A DNA stretch of 53,197 nucleotides from Clostridia bacterium. Its GTDB lineage: Bacteria; Bacillota; Clostridia; Oscillospirales; QAKW01. A program made the position numbers and the translations under genes. The stretch spans positions 1 through 53,197 of the forward strand of contig JAFSCX010000047.1 of assembly GCA_017436525.1 (NCBI GenBank). The letters are read 5' to 3'. Position 1 is the first letter of the stretch. Every line of letters begins with the position of its first letter. Shown here one piece after another: positions 9,023 through 16,467 of this stretch. The notes beneath the pieces were generated by a model. It was not told where the DNA came from and ran no database searches. It saw nothing but the letters and a program-made list of their open reading frames with translations.

Positions 9023-9712
9023 ATGATTTCCCAAAGATTTAGAGGCGTTATATCGGTAATAGCAATCTGCGCTCTTTTTACGCTTGTATCATTAATAATT
9101 TCAAATCAAGGTCCATTAATGAATACCTCCGGCAATTCAATGCATTTCATTTTGGATGCAGGCCATGGTAACCCTGACGGTGGCACCGTGAGCGCAGATG
9201 GAACCAAAGAATCGGATCTGAATCTCGCAATCACTAATAAGATTTCCAAATCCCTATCTCAAAAAAATATTTCCAGTCTAATGACTCGAACCTCTGAGGA
9301 AAGTATTTATACAGAGGGGAAAACCATCCATGAGAAAAAAGTATCCGATATTCGCAACCGTATCGATATCGCCGACCAAACGCCGAATGTTCCTCTGGTC
9401 AGCATTCATATGAATAGTTACCCCGACCCTTCCGTATACGGAATTCAGGTATTTTACGGCAACGGAGATTTAGCAAAAAAAATAGCAACCGACCTTCAAT
9501 CCGCCATCAACACCGACTTGCAACCAAACCATACCAAAGTGGCAAAACAAGTATCAAAAAATGTCTATCTATTTTCTCATATCAGCAACCCTGTAATTTT
9601 GATTGAATGTGGATTCTTAACAAACACGGAAGAATTAGCAAAACTGAAATCTGAAGAATATCAAATTCAGCTGGCAGAAATTATTGCGAAGGTTTTATCA
9701 GACCACAGTTGA
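9023..9712 (+). CDS. cwlD: Germination-type N-acetylmuramoyl-L-alanine amidase CwlD
   Basis: A zinc amidase (Amidase_3) that, with PdaA, makes the muramic-delta-lactam of spore cortex, the mark read by germination lytic enzymes. I choose the ATG at 9023 (MISQRFRG), which has GAGGTG 6 bases upstream, over the GTG at 9014. The 229-aa product has an N-terminal hydrophobic anchor (about 8-28), then DAGHGNPDGG with the first zinc His, the Glu in KESDLNLAI, SIHMNS with a second His, and LIECGFLTN with the catalytic Glu. Length and motifs fit CwlD rather than the longer LytC-type amidases. It is downstream of a terminator and probably has its own sporulation promoter, which I could not define. Confidence 0.9.
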   Translation: MISQRFRGVISVIAICALFTLVSLIISNQGPLMNTSGNSMHFILDAGHGNPDGGTVSADGTKESDLNLAITNKISKSLSQKNISSLMTRTSEESIYTEGKTIHEKKVSDIRNRIDIADQTPNVPLVSIHMNSYPDPSVYGIQVFYGNGDLAKKIATDLQSAINTDLQPNHTKVAKQVSKNVYLFSHISNPVILIECGFLTNTEELAKLKSEEYQIQLAEIIAKVLSDHS

Positions 9713-9773
9713 CTTTATATATCGAAAAGTGTAGAATAAAATAAAATAATTCATGAAGGCGGAAGAGATCATC

Positions 9774-11132
9774 ATGGCCAAAACAAAGCAAGTATATATT
9801 TGTACCCAATGCGGCTATGAAAGCCCTAAATGGTATGGGCAATGCCCCAAGTGCAAAGAATGGAATTCCATGGAAGAGGAGATTGTGCAGCAATCCCCAA
9901 AAGGTATAGTAAGCGGTTCCAAAACCGTCTCAGTCAAAATGATCAATGAAATTGAGGGTGGAAATGAAGTGCGTTTTTCTACCGGTCTCAAAGAATTGGA
10001 TCGTGTGCTCGGCGGGGGGTTGGTTTTAGGCTCTCTTACTTTGGTTGGCGGCGATCCGGGAATCGGAAAATCCACTCTTCTTCTGCAAATCTGCCGTTTT
10101 CTTGGTGAGAAGCGCTCCATCCTTTATGTATCGGGCGAGGAATCCATGAGCCAAATCAAATTAAGGGCAGATCGATTAAAGGTTAATTCCAATAACTTAT
10201 ATTTGGCTTGCGAAACCAACGTGGAATCTATCTTGAGCACCTGCCGCATTAATAATCCGGATATTTTAATTATCGATTCCATTCAGACGATGATGTGTGA
10301 TCATGTATCCGGCACTCCGGGCAGCGTATCTCAAATCAAAGAAGCCACCGCAGCCTTCATGCATCTGGCAAAAGAAGAGGGGATCACTGTCTTTGTAATC
10401 GGCCATGTTACCAAAGAAGGAGCATTGGCAGGCCCAAAGGTTTTAGAGCATATGGTGGACACTGTTTTATATTTTGAAGGGGAGAAGAATCTCAATCATC
10501 GAATTCTCCGAACCGTAAAAAATCGTTTTGGGTCTACCAATGAAATCGGCGTGTTTGATATGCAAAATGACGGGCTCATAGAAGTAGACAACCCTTCAAA
10601 AATGTTTTTAGACGGGCGGCCCGAGGATGTCCCCGGCACTTGTGTAACCTGTATTTTAGAAGGGACACGTCCAGTCTTGGCGGAAATCCAAGCCCTTGTA
10701 TCCAAAACTGCTTATCCGGTGCCGCGCAGAATGGCAAGCGGAATCGATTTTAATCGCATGGCCCTTCTGATTGCTGTGTTGGAAAAGCGTGCAAATCTTA
10801 CCCTTTATAATCAGGATGCATATGTAAATGTGGTTGGTGGATTCAAAATTTTAGAAACCGCCGCAGACCTGGCTATTGTTCTTTCAATCGCCTCCGGTTT
10901 TTCCGATTTTGAAATGCCCGGAGATTTAATCGCAGTAGGGGAGATTGGCCTTTCCGGAGAGATCAGAGCAGTATCCTTTTTGGAAAAACGCATCAAAGAA
11001 GCGCAAAAGCTCGGCTTTAAGCGAATTCTGGTTCCTGCACGTAATAAATTGCTTCATGAAATCGAAGGAATCGAAATCATCAAAGTTTCATCTGTATCGC
11101 AAGCGATTTATAAGATTCGCAACTCAAAATAA
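9774..11132 (+). CDS. radA: DNA repair protein RadA (Sms)
   Basis: A RecA-like ATPase and helicase that extends D-loops during recombination. The start at 9774 (MAKTKQVYIC) has GGAAGAG 6 bases upstream; an in-frame ATG at 9753 is less likely. Features in order: an N-terminal zinc finger CTQCGYESPKWYGQCPKC, Walker A GGDPGIGKST, Walker B ILIIDSIQTM, the RadA-specific KNRFG (VKNRFGSTNEIG), and a C-terminal Lon-protease-like domain lacking protease function (ASGIDFNRMALLIAVLE ... GEIGLSGEIRAV). Its 452 aa is normal. Confidence 0.97.
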   Translation: MAKTKQVYICTQCGYESPKWYGQCPKCKEWNSMEEEIVQQSPKGIVSGSKTVSVKMINEIEGGNEVRFSTGLKELDRVLGGGLVLGSLTLVGGDPGIGKSTLLLQICRFLGEKRSILYVSGEESMSQIKLRADRLKVNSNNLYLACETNVESILSTCRINNPDILIIDSIQTMMCDHVSGTPGSVSQIKEATAAFMHLAKEEGITVFVIGHVTKEGALAGPKVLEHMVDTVLYFEGEKNLNHRILRTVKNRFGSTNEIGVFDMQNDGLIEVDNPSKMFLDGRPEDVPGTCVTCILEGTRPVLAEIQALVSKTAYPVPRRMASGIDFNRMALLIAVLEKRANLTLYNQDAYVNVVGGFKILETAADLAIVLSIASGFSDFEMPGDLIAVGEIGLSGEIRAVSFLEKRIKEAQKLGFKRILVPARNKLLHEIEGIEIIKVSSVSQAIYKIRNSK

Positions 11133-11168
11133 ATAAGGTGCTGAAACATTCGGTTTCAGCACCTTATT
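11132..11168. terminator. Bidirectional intrinsic terminator
   Basis: AATAAGGTGCTGAAAC, a 5-base loop ATTCG, and its perfect complement GTTTCAGCACCTTATT form a 16-bp stem followed by TT on the plus strand. It ends radA (plus) and the HD-protein gene (minus), overlapping the stop codons of both. Confidence 0.9.
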
Positions 11169-11753
11169 TTATCTTTTTTCTTCCAAATAAAGGGAAGCCT
11201 CCATATCAGCCGTTGCAAGTGCAAAGGCAAGAGGATACATCTCAAATGCCTTAGAGCAATTTCGAATATCCTTTTCCTCGGAGAATCCCATGTGATAGCG
11301 AATCGCAAAAGCCTCCTCGCGGCTAAGCCTCATAAATCCACCAATAATATACACGCTTTTCTCACCATGGCCATAGGGGAGGTTATCGTCGAATTCATAG
11401 TAGGGGACCTTTTCCCAAACGCCTGCATCGTTTTTAACGTTTCGCATGGAAGTTTTATATACATTAACCTTGCAAAGATCGTGAAGCAGAGCGACAATCG
11501 CAATAGATTCCTCACTATACTCATTTGAAAAAAGCTTTTTGGTATACGGTCTTGCGAGATACTCTTTCAAATTGTTGTATACATTGATACTATGCTCGCA
11601 TAATCCGCCTGCATAATTACCGTGAAACCGCGTGCTGGCGGGCGCAGTAAAGAAATCCGATCCACTGCTCAGCAAATAATCAAGAAGCTCCGACGCTCCT
11701 TCACGTTTAATGTTATTGCGATAGATTTCACAAAATTTTTCTTTATGATCCAC
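11169..11753 (-). CDS. HD-domain protein (putative metal-dependent phosphohydrolase)
   Basis: A 194-aa protein with an HD-superfamily core: a His in GGLCEHSINVYNNL, the paired HD in IVALLHDLCKVNVYK, and a distal His-Gly in YGHGEKSVYII with RYHMGF. These residues bind metal in HD phosphohydrolases. Clostridial genomes carry many such single-domain proteins and their substrates are mostly unknown. The frame starts with GTG at 11753 and overlaps the end of the ytvI-like gene by 11 bases, so the two are translationally coupled. It ends at a shared terminator. Confidence 0.8.
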   Translation of the reverse strand: MDHKEKFCEIYRNNIKREGASELLDYLLSSGSDFFTAPASTRFHGNYAGGLCEHSINVYNNLKEYLARPYTKKLFSNEYSEESIAIVALLHDLCKVNVYKTSMRNVKNDAGVWEKVPYYEFDDNLPYGHGEKSVYIIGGFMRLSREEAFAIRYHMGFSEEKDIRNCSKAFEMYPLAFALATADMEASLYLEEKR

Positions 11754-12861
11754 TTGCTTCTCCTTTTTCCGCCTTATCCTCAGCGGTTTTCCATATTTTT
11801 ATCTTCCCGTTCTCATGAAGATTCTTTAAGATCACCACAGTGATCGGCACCAAGAACATTCCGAAAAATCCAAGTAATTTCAAGCCTACCCAGATGCAGA
11901 AGAGAGTTAAAATGGGGAGCATGCCTACATGGTCTCCGATGATTTTCGGCTCCAAAATCTGCCGTACCACTGTGATAACAATATACATACAAAGCAAAAT
12001 CAAAGCCTGCCAAGGAGATCCGCTTAAAAGGCAAAACAGCGACCAAGGCAATAGCACAGTCCCAACACCGAGAATCGGCAAAATATCAACGATGGCAATC
12101 AAAAAGGCCAAGGGGAGGGCGGGCTCAAAGCCAAAGATAAGGAAAAAGATCAAGAGCTCCGCGAAGGTGATCACAATCAAAAGGGAATAGGAGCGCAAAT
12201 ATTTCCAGATGGTAGAAAAGAAATCATTTTTGATATCAAGAATCAGTGATTGATGCTTTCCGCTAAATTGATTCAGAATAAAGGTTTTAACAACAGGGAA
12301 GGAGGAGGACATAAAAATACTGGAAACAACCGTTACAATGACAAAAATCAATGCATTCGGGATATGCACTACCACGTTTCCCGCATAACCTAAGACAAGG
12401 CTCCCAAGAGAGCCGGTAACCAGTGATGAGTAGTCATAATTAGCGATATAATCGATCGCCTTATCTAAGACATCGTCCGGAAAGAAGGAAAGAAAGCCGG
12501 ACCGCTCTTCCATAAAGCCCTGGACATATCCTACAACGGAATGAAGATAATCCGGAATATTGGAGATCAAGGCTTTGGTTTCGCCCCAAATCGAAGTGGA
12601 GACAATTCCTCCTAAAGTAACGACTACACCAAGCAACAGTAAAACGCTCAACGCGCTTGCCAGCCCGCGAGGAAAGCGCAGCTTATTCGATAACAATCGC
12701 ACCAAAGGCTCTACTGCAAAAGCGGCAATAAGCGCTATAATAAACGGAACGACTGCTCCGAGAATATAACGAATCACAAAATATGCAAGCACCAAAAATG
12801 TCGCAATATAAGCGATATTGATCAAATAATGCAGTTTCTTATAATCTTTTGAATTCAGCAA
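11743..12861 (-). CDS. AI-2E/YtvI-family integral membrane protein
   Basis: A 372-aa polytopic protein of the AI-2E transporter superfamily. There are two N-terminal membrane segments (about 12-55), another near 68-92, an extracytoplasmic stretch, and a C-terminal cluster with the family-typical FGFEPALPLAFLIAIVDILPILGVG and EPKIIGDHVGMLPI. The closest named clostridial relative is the sporulation membrane protein YtvI, so a sporulation role is plausible but not shown. Substrates in this superfamily vary and the label autoinducer exporter should not be taken over. The C-terminus is charged. Confidence 0.8.
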   Translation of the reverse strand: MLNSKDYKKLHYLINIAYIATFLVLAYFVIRYILGAVVPFIIALIAAFAVEPLVRLLSNKLRFPRGLASALSVLLLLGVVVTLGGIVSTSIWGETKALISNIPDYLHSVVGYVQGFMEERSGFLSFFPDDVLDKAIDYIANYDYSSLVTGSLGSLVLGYAGNVVVHIPNALIFVIVTVVSSIFMSSSFPVVKTFILNQFSGKHQSLILDIKNDFFSTIWKYLRSYSLLIVITFAELLIFFLIFGFEPALPLAFLIAIVDILPILGVGTVLLPWSLFCLLSGSPWQALILLCMYIVITVVRQILEPKIIGDHVGMLPILTLFCIWVGLKLLGFFGMFLVPITVVILKNLHENGKIKIWKTAEDKAEKGEASGS

Positions 12862-12948
12862 AAACTCACAACCTTACCTTTGTTTTTTTACACATTATAC
12901 CATCTGCAAAATGAAAAATAAAGGTTATTTTGAAAATTAATATTTAAC

Positions 12949-12977
12949 TTGAAATATCCATATAAATATGCTATATT
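12949..12977 (+). promoter_or_regulatory. SigA-type promoter of the ACT-domain gene
   Basis: TTGAAA (12949-12954), 17 bases, TATATT (12972-12977), about 40 bases before the AAGGAGG at 13008-13014. Confidence 0.6.
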
Positions 12978-13022
12978 TGTATTTCGATGAACTACATTTG
13001 ATCCCACAAGGAGGACATGACA

Positions 13023-13466
13023 TTGCAAAAAGAGTATTATTTAATTGATAAAAGTGTGCTTCCCGAAATTTTTTCAAAGGTAATCGAAGCAAAAAGATTG
13101 CTTCAGACAGGGCAATGCAAAACGGTAAACGACGCGGCAAAAACAGTCCAAATCTCCAGAAGTGTATTCTATAAATATAAAGACAGCGTTCACGTTTTTG
13201 TTGAAAAGGATAAGCAAAATATCATAACAATCATTTTATATCTTTCTGACGAAATCGGATCATTATCCCGTGTATTAAATCTCATTTCATCGGTAGGCGC
13301 AAATATTTTAACCATCAATCAAAATGTGCCGATGAATGGGATCGCTCCCGTCTCTATTTCTTTTGTTACATCCGGCATGAATCTTCAGCTTGAGGAGCTA
13401 TTTAGCCAAATGGAGCGGCTTAGCGGCGTCATCAGCGTAAAACCGGTAGCAAAAGAGCGCGGTTAA
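13023..13466 (+). CDS. ACT-domain protein of the PheB/UPF0735 family
   Basis: A 147-aa protein with an N-terminal helical part that looks like a small DNA-binding helix-turn-helix (AAKTVQISRSVFYKYKDS) and a C-terminal ACT domain (about 65-147: LSDEIGSLSRVLNLISSVGANIL). ACT domains bind amino acids. Start choice: the ATG at 13017 is only 2 bases from AAGGAGG (13008-13014), while a TTG at 13023 is 8 bases away and gives MQKEYYLIDKSVLPEIF, which resembles the family's usual N-terminus, so I prefer the TTG. Relatives sit beside homoserine dehydrogenase or prephenate dehydratase genes. Here the neighbour is an aspartokinase lacking ACT domains, 101 bases downstream. Confidence 0.85.
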   Translation: MQKEYYLIDKSVLPEIFSKVIEAKRLLQTGQCKTVNDAAKTVQISRSVFYKYKDSVHVFVEKDKQNIITIILYLSDEIGSLSRVLNLISSVGANILTINQNVPMNGIAPVSISFVTSGMNLQLEELFSQMERLSGVISVKPVAKERG

Positions 13467-13567
13467 TAATATAATAAACTGAATAATGTATTGAAAGCAA
13501 GGGATAAAACGGCTGTAAAACCAATACACCCGAAATATTTTCTTTTTCAATTTGATAGGAGGACAGA

Positions 13568-14296
13568 ATGGGGCTGATTGTTCAAAAATTCGGCGGAACA
13601 TCAGTGGCCGATCGAATCTGCCTCAATAATGTGGCCAATATTATTGCTCGAAGGGTTCGAGAGGGGAATTCGGTTATAACTGTAGTTTCCGCACAAGGAG
13701 ATACCACTGATCAGTTGTTGGCAAAAGCCAAAGAAATTACCGATACCCCCGATCCGCGGGAATTGGACGCTTTGCTTTCAACCGGTGAACAAAGCTCATC
13801 AGCGCTTCTTGCTATTGCACTTAACCACATCGGTATACCGGCCATTTCATTAAATGCATCTCAAGCTGCAATTCTTTGTGATGACCAATACGGCAATGGT
13901 AATATCAAAATGATTTCCGAATATAAAATCCGCCAATATTTAGATCGCGGAGTTACAGTGGTTGTAGCAGGGTTCCAAGGAATCAATCGAGCGGGGGATA
14001 TCGTAACCCTTGGGCGCGGAGGCTCAGATACTACTGCAGTAGCCATTGCAGCCGCGCTTCACGCAGATAGCTGCAGAATCTATAAAGATGTGGACGGGAT
14101 CTATACCCATGATCCGAGAAAAAATCCTGCCGCCAAAAAATTAGAGCATATTTCTTATGATGATATGCTGAATTTATGTGATCAAGGTTCAGAGGTTCTG
14201 CAACGCCGCAGCGTTGAATTGGCGGCAGAGCATCATATTGAATTGCAGATTTTATCCAGTTTTCAACTCACCGGCGGTACAATAATCAGCGATTAA
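13568..14296 (+). CDS. Aspartate kinase, catalytic domain only (no ACT domains)
   Basis: Phosphorylates aspartate, the first step to lysine, threonine and methionine. The 242-aa product has the amino-acid kinase fold with VQKFGGTSVAD at the N-terminus, LLSTGEQSS, FQGINRAGDIVTLGRGGSDT, and KDVDGIYTHDPR. It stops at FQLTGGTIISD, exactly where normal enzymes (about 400-460 aa) continue into two regulatory ACT domains. The stop is followed at once by a clean terminator and the frame has no sign of damage, so this looks like a natural short form rather than a broken gene. AGGAGG precedes the ATG by about 6 bases. A separate ACT-domain gene is directly upstream. Confidence 0.9.
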   Translation: MGLIVQKFGGTSVADRICLNNVANIIARRVREGNSVITVVSAQGDTTDQLLAKAKEITDTPDPRELDALLSTGEQSSSALLAIALNHIGIPAISLNASQAAILCDDQYGNGNIKMISEYKIRQYLDRGVTVVVAGFQGINRAGDIVTLGRGGSDTTAVAIAAALHADSCRIYKDVDGIYTHDPRKNPAAKKLEHISYDDMLNLCDQGSEVLQRRSVELAAEHHIELQILSSFQLTGGTIISD

Positions 14297-14331
14297 CAAA
14301 AGTGGCCACACATTTTGTGGCCACCTTTGTT
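14294..14331. terminator. Bidirectional intrinsic terminator
   Basis: ACAAAAGTGGCCACA, loop CATTT, TGTGGCCACCTTTGT: a 15-bp stem with one mismatch between the aspartokinase gene (plus) and sigK (minus). Confidence 0.87.
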
Positions 14332-15008
14332 TAATGATAAAGCTCTTTTAATCGCTTTATTGCTTTTGTCTCAATGCGAGAGACATAGCTTCTGGATATC
14401 CCAAGCTTTTCCGCCACCTTTTTCTGCGTCATCGGTATGGTATTATAAAGACCATAACGCATAATTAAAATTCTCTTTTCGCGTTCCGGAATTTTTTCAA
14501 TATATTGATACAGTTTGCGGCAATTGATTTTCAAATCTAATTCTTCCGCAAAATTCTCATCTTCATAGACAACGTCCATAAAGGTCAGAGAATTTCCTTC
14601 GCCGTCCGTATCAATCGGATCGCTGATGTTTACGTCATTCTGCCGTTTTCTTTGATTGCGAAAATACATCAATATTTCATTTTCTATGCATCTGGCGGCG
14701 TATGTAGCAAGACGAGCTCCTTTGCTTGGCTTAAAGGTTGTTACACCTTTAATTAATCCAATGGTACCGATGGAAATCAGATCATCCTGATCCTTGCTGG
14801 TTGCATAATACTTTTTAATGATATGAGCAACCAATCGTAAATTTCTCTCAATTAAAATGTTTCTGGCCTCAATATTACCTTGCTGAAAAAGCTTAAGATA
14901 GTGATTTTCCTCTTCCAGACTGAGCGGTTTTGGAAAATTTGCACCGCCGGATAGATATAGTATTAAAAACAAAGTATGATTCCAAAAGCTTTCAAATGGG
15001 ATCAGCAT
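14331..15008 (-). CDS. sigK: Sporulation sigma factor SigK (intact, with pro-sequence)
   Basis: The late mother-cell sigma factor. The 225-aa protein begins with a hydrophobic leader of about 20-25 residues (FESFWNHTLFLILYLSGG) like the pro-SigK sequence removed by SpoIVFB, then FPKPLSLEEE, region 2 (NLRLVAHIIKKYY, DLISIGTIGLIKGV, ATYAARCIENEILM) and region 4 with the helix-turn-helix TQKKVAEKLGISRSYVSRIE. AAGGAG is 8 bases before the ATG. The gene is continuous, so there is no skin-type insertion of the kind that splits sigK in some Bacillus and Clostridioides strains. A SigE-like promoter (GTCAAC ... CATATGAT) about 20-50 bases upstream is possible but weak. Confidence 0.95.
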   Translation of the reverse strand: MLIPFESFWNHTLFLILYLSGGANFPKPLSLEEENHYLKLFQQGNIEARNILIERNLRLVAHIIKKYYATSKDQDDLISIGTIGLIKGVTTFKPSKGARLATYAARCIENEILMYFRNQRKRQNDVNISDPIDTDGEGNSLTFMDVVYEDENFAEELDLKINCRKLYQYIEKIPEREKRILIMRYGLYNTIPMTQKKVAEKLGISRSYVSRIETKAIKRLKELYH

Positions 15009-15053
15009 ATCATCAACTCCTTAAAAAATCATATGCAATTATCCGCTTGTCAG

Positions 15054-15082
15054 TTGACTTTTTCATAAAAAATTGTTAATAT
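15054..15082 (+). promoter_or_regulatory. SigA-type promoter of the GNAT-like/HAD pair
   Basis: TTGACT (15054-15059), 17 bases, TAATAT (15077-15082), 26 bases before the ATG at 15109, with AAAGGA in between. Confidence 0.65.
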
Positions 15083-15108
15083 ATAAAAAAACATAAAGGA
15101 ATTCAAAA

Positions 15109-15498
15109 ATGATTGAAATCAGAAAAGTAGAAGATCCTGCCATTGCAAAGAAAATTTGCGCAACCCATGGCATTGATTATCAAGAAAATCATCGTGTTAT
15201 TGCTACCTTAGAAGGAGAAAATATCCTTCATTCTGCGGTATTTTCCTATAAAAACAGCGAGGGAAATATCTATGGAATAGATGGATTCGAAGGTGATATC
15301 CTGCTATTAGATGGATTATGCAGGGCAATTCTTAATATCATGGACATTCAAGGTGTAAAGGTTGTTTACTTGCCATTGAAATATAAAAAATTGGCTTCAT
15401 ATGTAGGTTTTTCAAAAGACGATGACCATTATAAATTAAATTTAGAAGGCTTTTTCAGTTGCAGTTGCAGTAGTAAAAAGGGGAGAGATGACCAATGA
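15109..15498 (+). CDS. Small GNAT-like protein with a cysteine-rich tail
   Basis: A 129-aa protein that I place loosely with the GNAT acetyltransferase fold: a short beta-alpha start (MIEIRKVEDPAIAKKICATHG), a strand pair around HSAVFSY, a helix (LLDGLCRAILNIMDIQG) and a late strand VVYLPL. No clear acetyl-CoA loop (Q/RxxGxG/A) is visible, so activity is uncertain. The C-terminus FFSCSCSSKKGRDDQ carries two Cys and basic residues. It overlaps the HAD phosphatase gene by four bases (ATGA), so the two are translationally coupled and probably work together. Confidence 0.6.
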   Translation: MIEIRKVEDPAIAKKICATHGIDYQENHRVIATLEGENILHSAVFSYKNSEGNIYGIDGFEGDILLLDGLCRAILNIMDIQGVKVVYLPLKYKKLASYVGFSKDDDHYKLNLEGFFSCSCSSKKGRDDQ

Positions 15499-16286
15499 GC
15501 TTAAAGGATAAAAGATTATTTTTATTAGATATGGACGGAACCATCTATTTAGATAATGATCTTTTTGATGGTACACTGGATTTTTTAGAGCATGTAAAGA
15601 ATATTGGCGGTAAGGCAATGTATTTAACCAATAATAGCTCTAAAAGTGTTGTAAAATACATTGAAAAGCTTGGCTCTATGGGGATTAAAGCCGAAAAGGA
15701 TGAATTTACAACCTCCGCACAAGCGACAGCGCTATACTTAAAGAAAACCCATCTGGATGATCTGTTATATGTATTCGGGACTAAAGCATTAAAAGACGAA
15801 TTAAATCAATTCGGCCTTAAAATCACCGATAAACTCAGCGATGATATTGCATGCCTGGTTATGGGATTCGATACCGAGCTGACTTTCCAAAAGCTGGAAG
15901 ATGCTTGTATATTACTCAATCGTGGTGTTGATTATATTGCCACGAATCCCGATTGGGTTTGCCCCACATGGTATGGATCTGTCCCTGATTGCGGCTCTGT
16001 AGCATCCATGCTTTATAATGCAACAAAGCGGAAGCCTAAATTTATCGGCAAGCCGGAACCTACCATGATTGAGCTTGCAATTGAGCAAACCGGCTTTAAG
16101 AAAGAAGAAGCCATTATATTAGGTGATCGTTTATATACCGATATTGCAAGCGGAAGTAATGCGGGAATTGATACCGCGTTGATGCTGAGCGGCGAATCCA
16201 CAATGGAAGATGTAGAAAACTTTGATGGTAAAAAACCCACCTATATTTTTGAGAATATACGCAAATTCCACGATGCAATCAAATAA
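15495..16286 (+). CDS. HAD-IIA family phosphatase (NagD/AraL-like)
   Basis: A 263-aa HAD hydrolase of the NagD/p-nitrophenylphosphatase class. Motif I is LDMDGTIYLD (nucleophile and acid/base Asp), motif II is TNNSSK, the Lys of motif III lies in KFIGKPEPTM, and motif IV is LGDRLYTDIASG. The C2-type cap between motifs II and III (about 80-180) is typical of subclass IIA. These enzymes remove phosphate from small metabolites such as nucleotides or sugar phosphates and often act in metabolite repair; the substrate cannot be read here. It starts inside the stop of the preceding gene and ends at a strong terminator. Confidence 0.92.
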   Translation: MSLKDKRLFLLDMDGTIYLDNDLFDGTLDFLEHVKNIGGKAMYLTNNSSKSVVKYIEKLGSMGIKAEKDEFTTSAQATALYLKKTHLDDLLYVFGTKALKDELNQFGLKITDKLSDDIACLVMGFDTELTFQKLEDACILLNRGVDYIATNPDWVCPTWYGSVPDCGSVASMLYNATKRKPKFIGKPEPTMIELAIEQTGFKKEEAIILGDRLYTDIASGSNAGIDTALMLSGESTMEDVENFDGKKPTYIFENIRKFHDAIK

Positions 16287-16326
16287 ACCAAGAAACGGCG
16301 CAATCAGCGCCGTTTCTTGGTTTTCA
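16286..16326 (+). terminator. Intrinsic terminator after the HAD phosphatase gene
   Basis: AACCAAGAAACGGCGC (16286-16301), loop AATCA, GCGCCGTTTCTTGGTT (16307-16322): a perfect 16-bp stem followed by TT. Confidence 0.9.
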
Positions 16327-16352
16327 AGGCAATTTATCTAATTTCTCTCCCC

Positions 16353-16386
16353 TCAACTGCACAAAATCTTCATTTTGTGCAGTTGA
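16353..16386. repeat. Perfect 15-bp inverted repeat overlapping a promoter -35
   Basis: TCAACTGCACAAAAT (16353-16367), loop CTTC, ATTTTGTGCAGTTGA (16372-16386). Its last four bases are the first four of the TTGACA at 16383-16388. There is no T-run after it on the plus strand, so it does not look like a terminator. It is placed as an operator for the Xer recombinase gene, or alternatively as an RNA hairpin on readthrough transcripts. Confidence 0.7.
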
Positions 16387-16411
16387 CAATATAGGAAAAG
16401 TCTGCTATAAT
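16383..16411 (+). promoter_or_regulatory. Full-consensus SigA promoter of the Xer recombinase gene
   Basis: TTGACA (16383-16388), exactly 17 bases, TATAAT (16406-16411); another TATAAT overlaps at 16411-16416. The gene starts at 16468. The -35 is embedded in the palindrome at 16353-16386, which suggests repression by a factor bound there. Confidence 0.8.
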
Positions 16412-16467
16412 ATAATTAATTTGATTCTGCCCCCTATGGTAATTTTGATAGAAACAGGAGTTCTTTA

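Noticed and set aside
14331..15008. Interrupted sigK (skin-like element)
   Set aside because: The sigK frame is complete from the pro-sequence to the region 4 helix-turn-helix.
16353..16386. dif-type Xer site or transcription terminator
   Set aside because: The arms are fully complementary around a 4-base loop instead of two 11-base half sites with a 6-8 base centre, and no T-run follows; a clean terminator already stands at 16286-16326.
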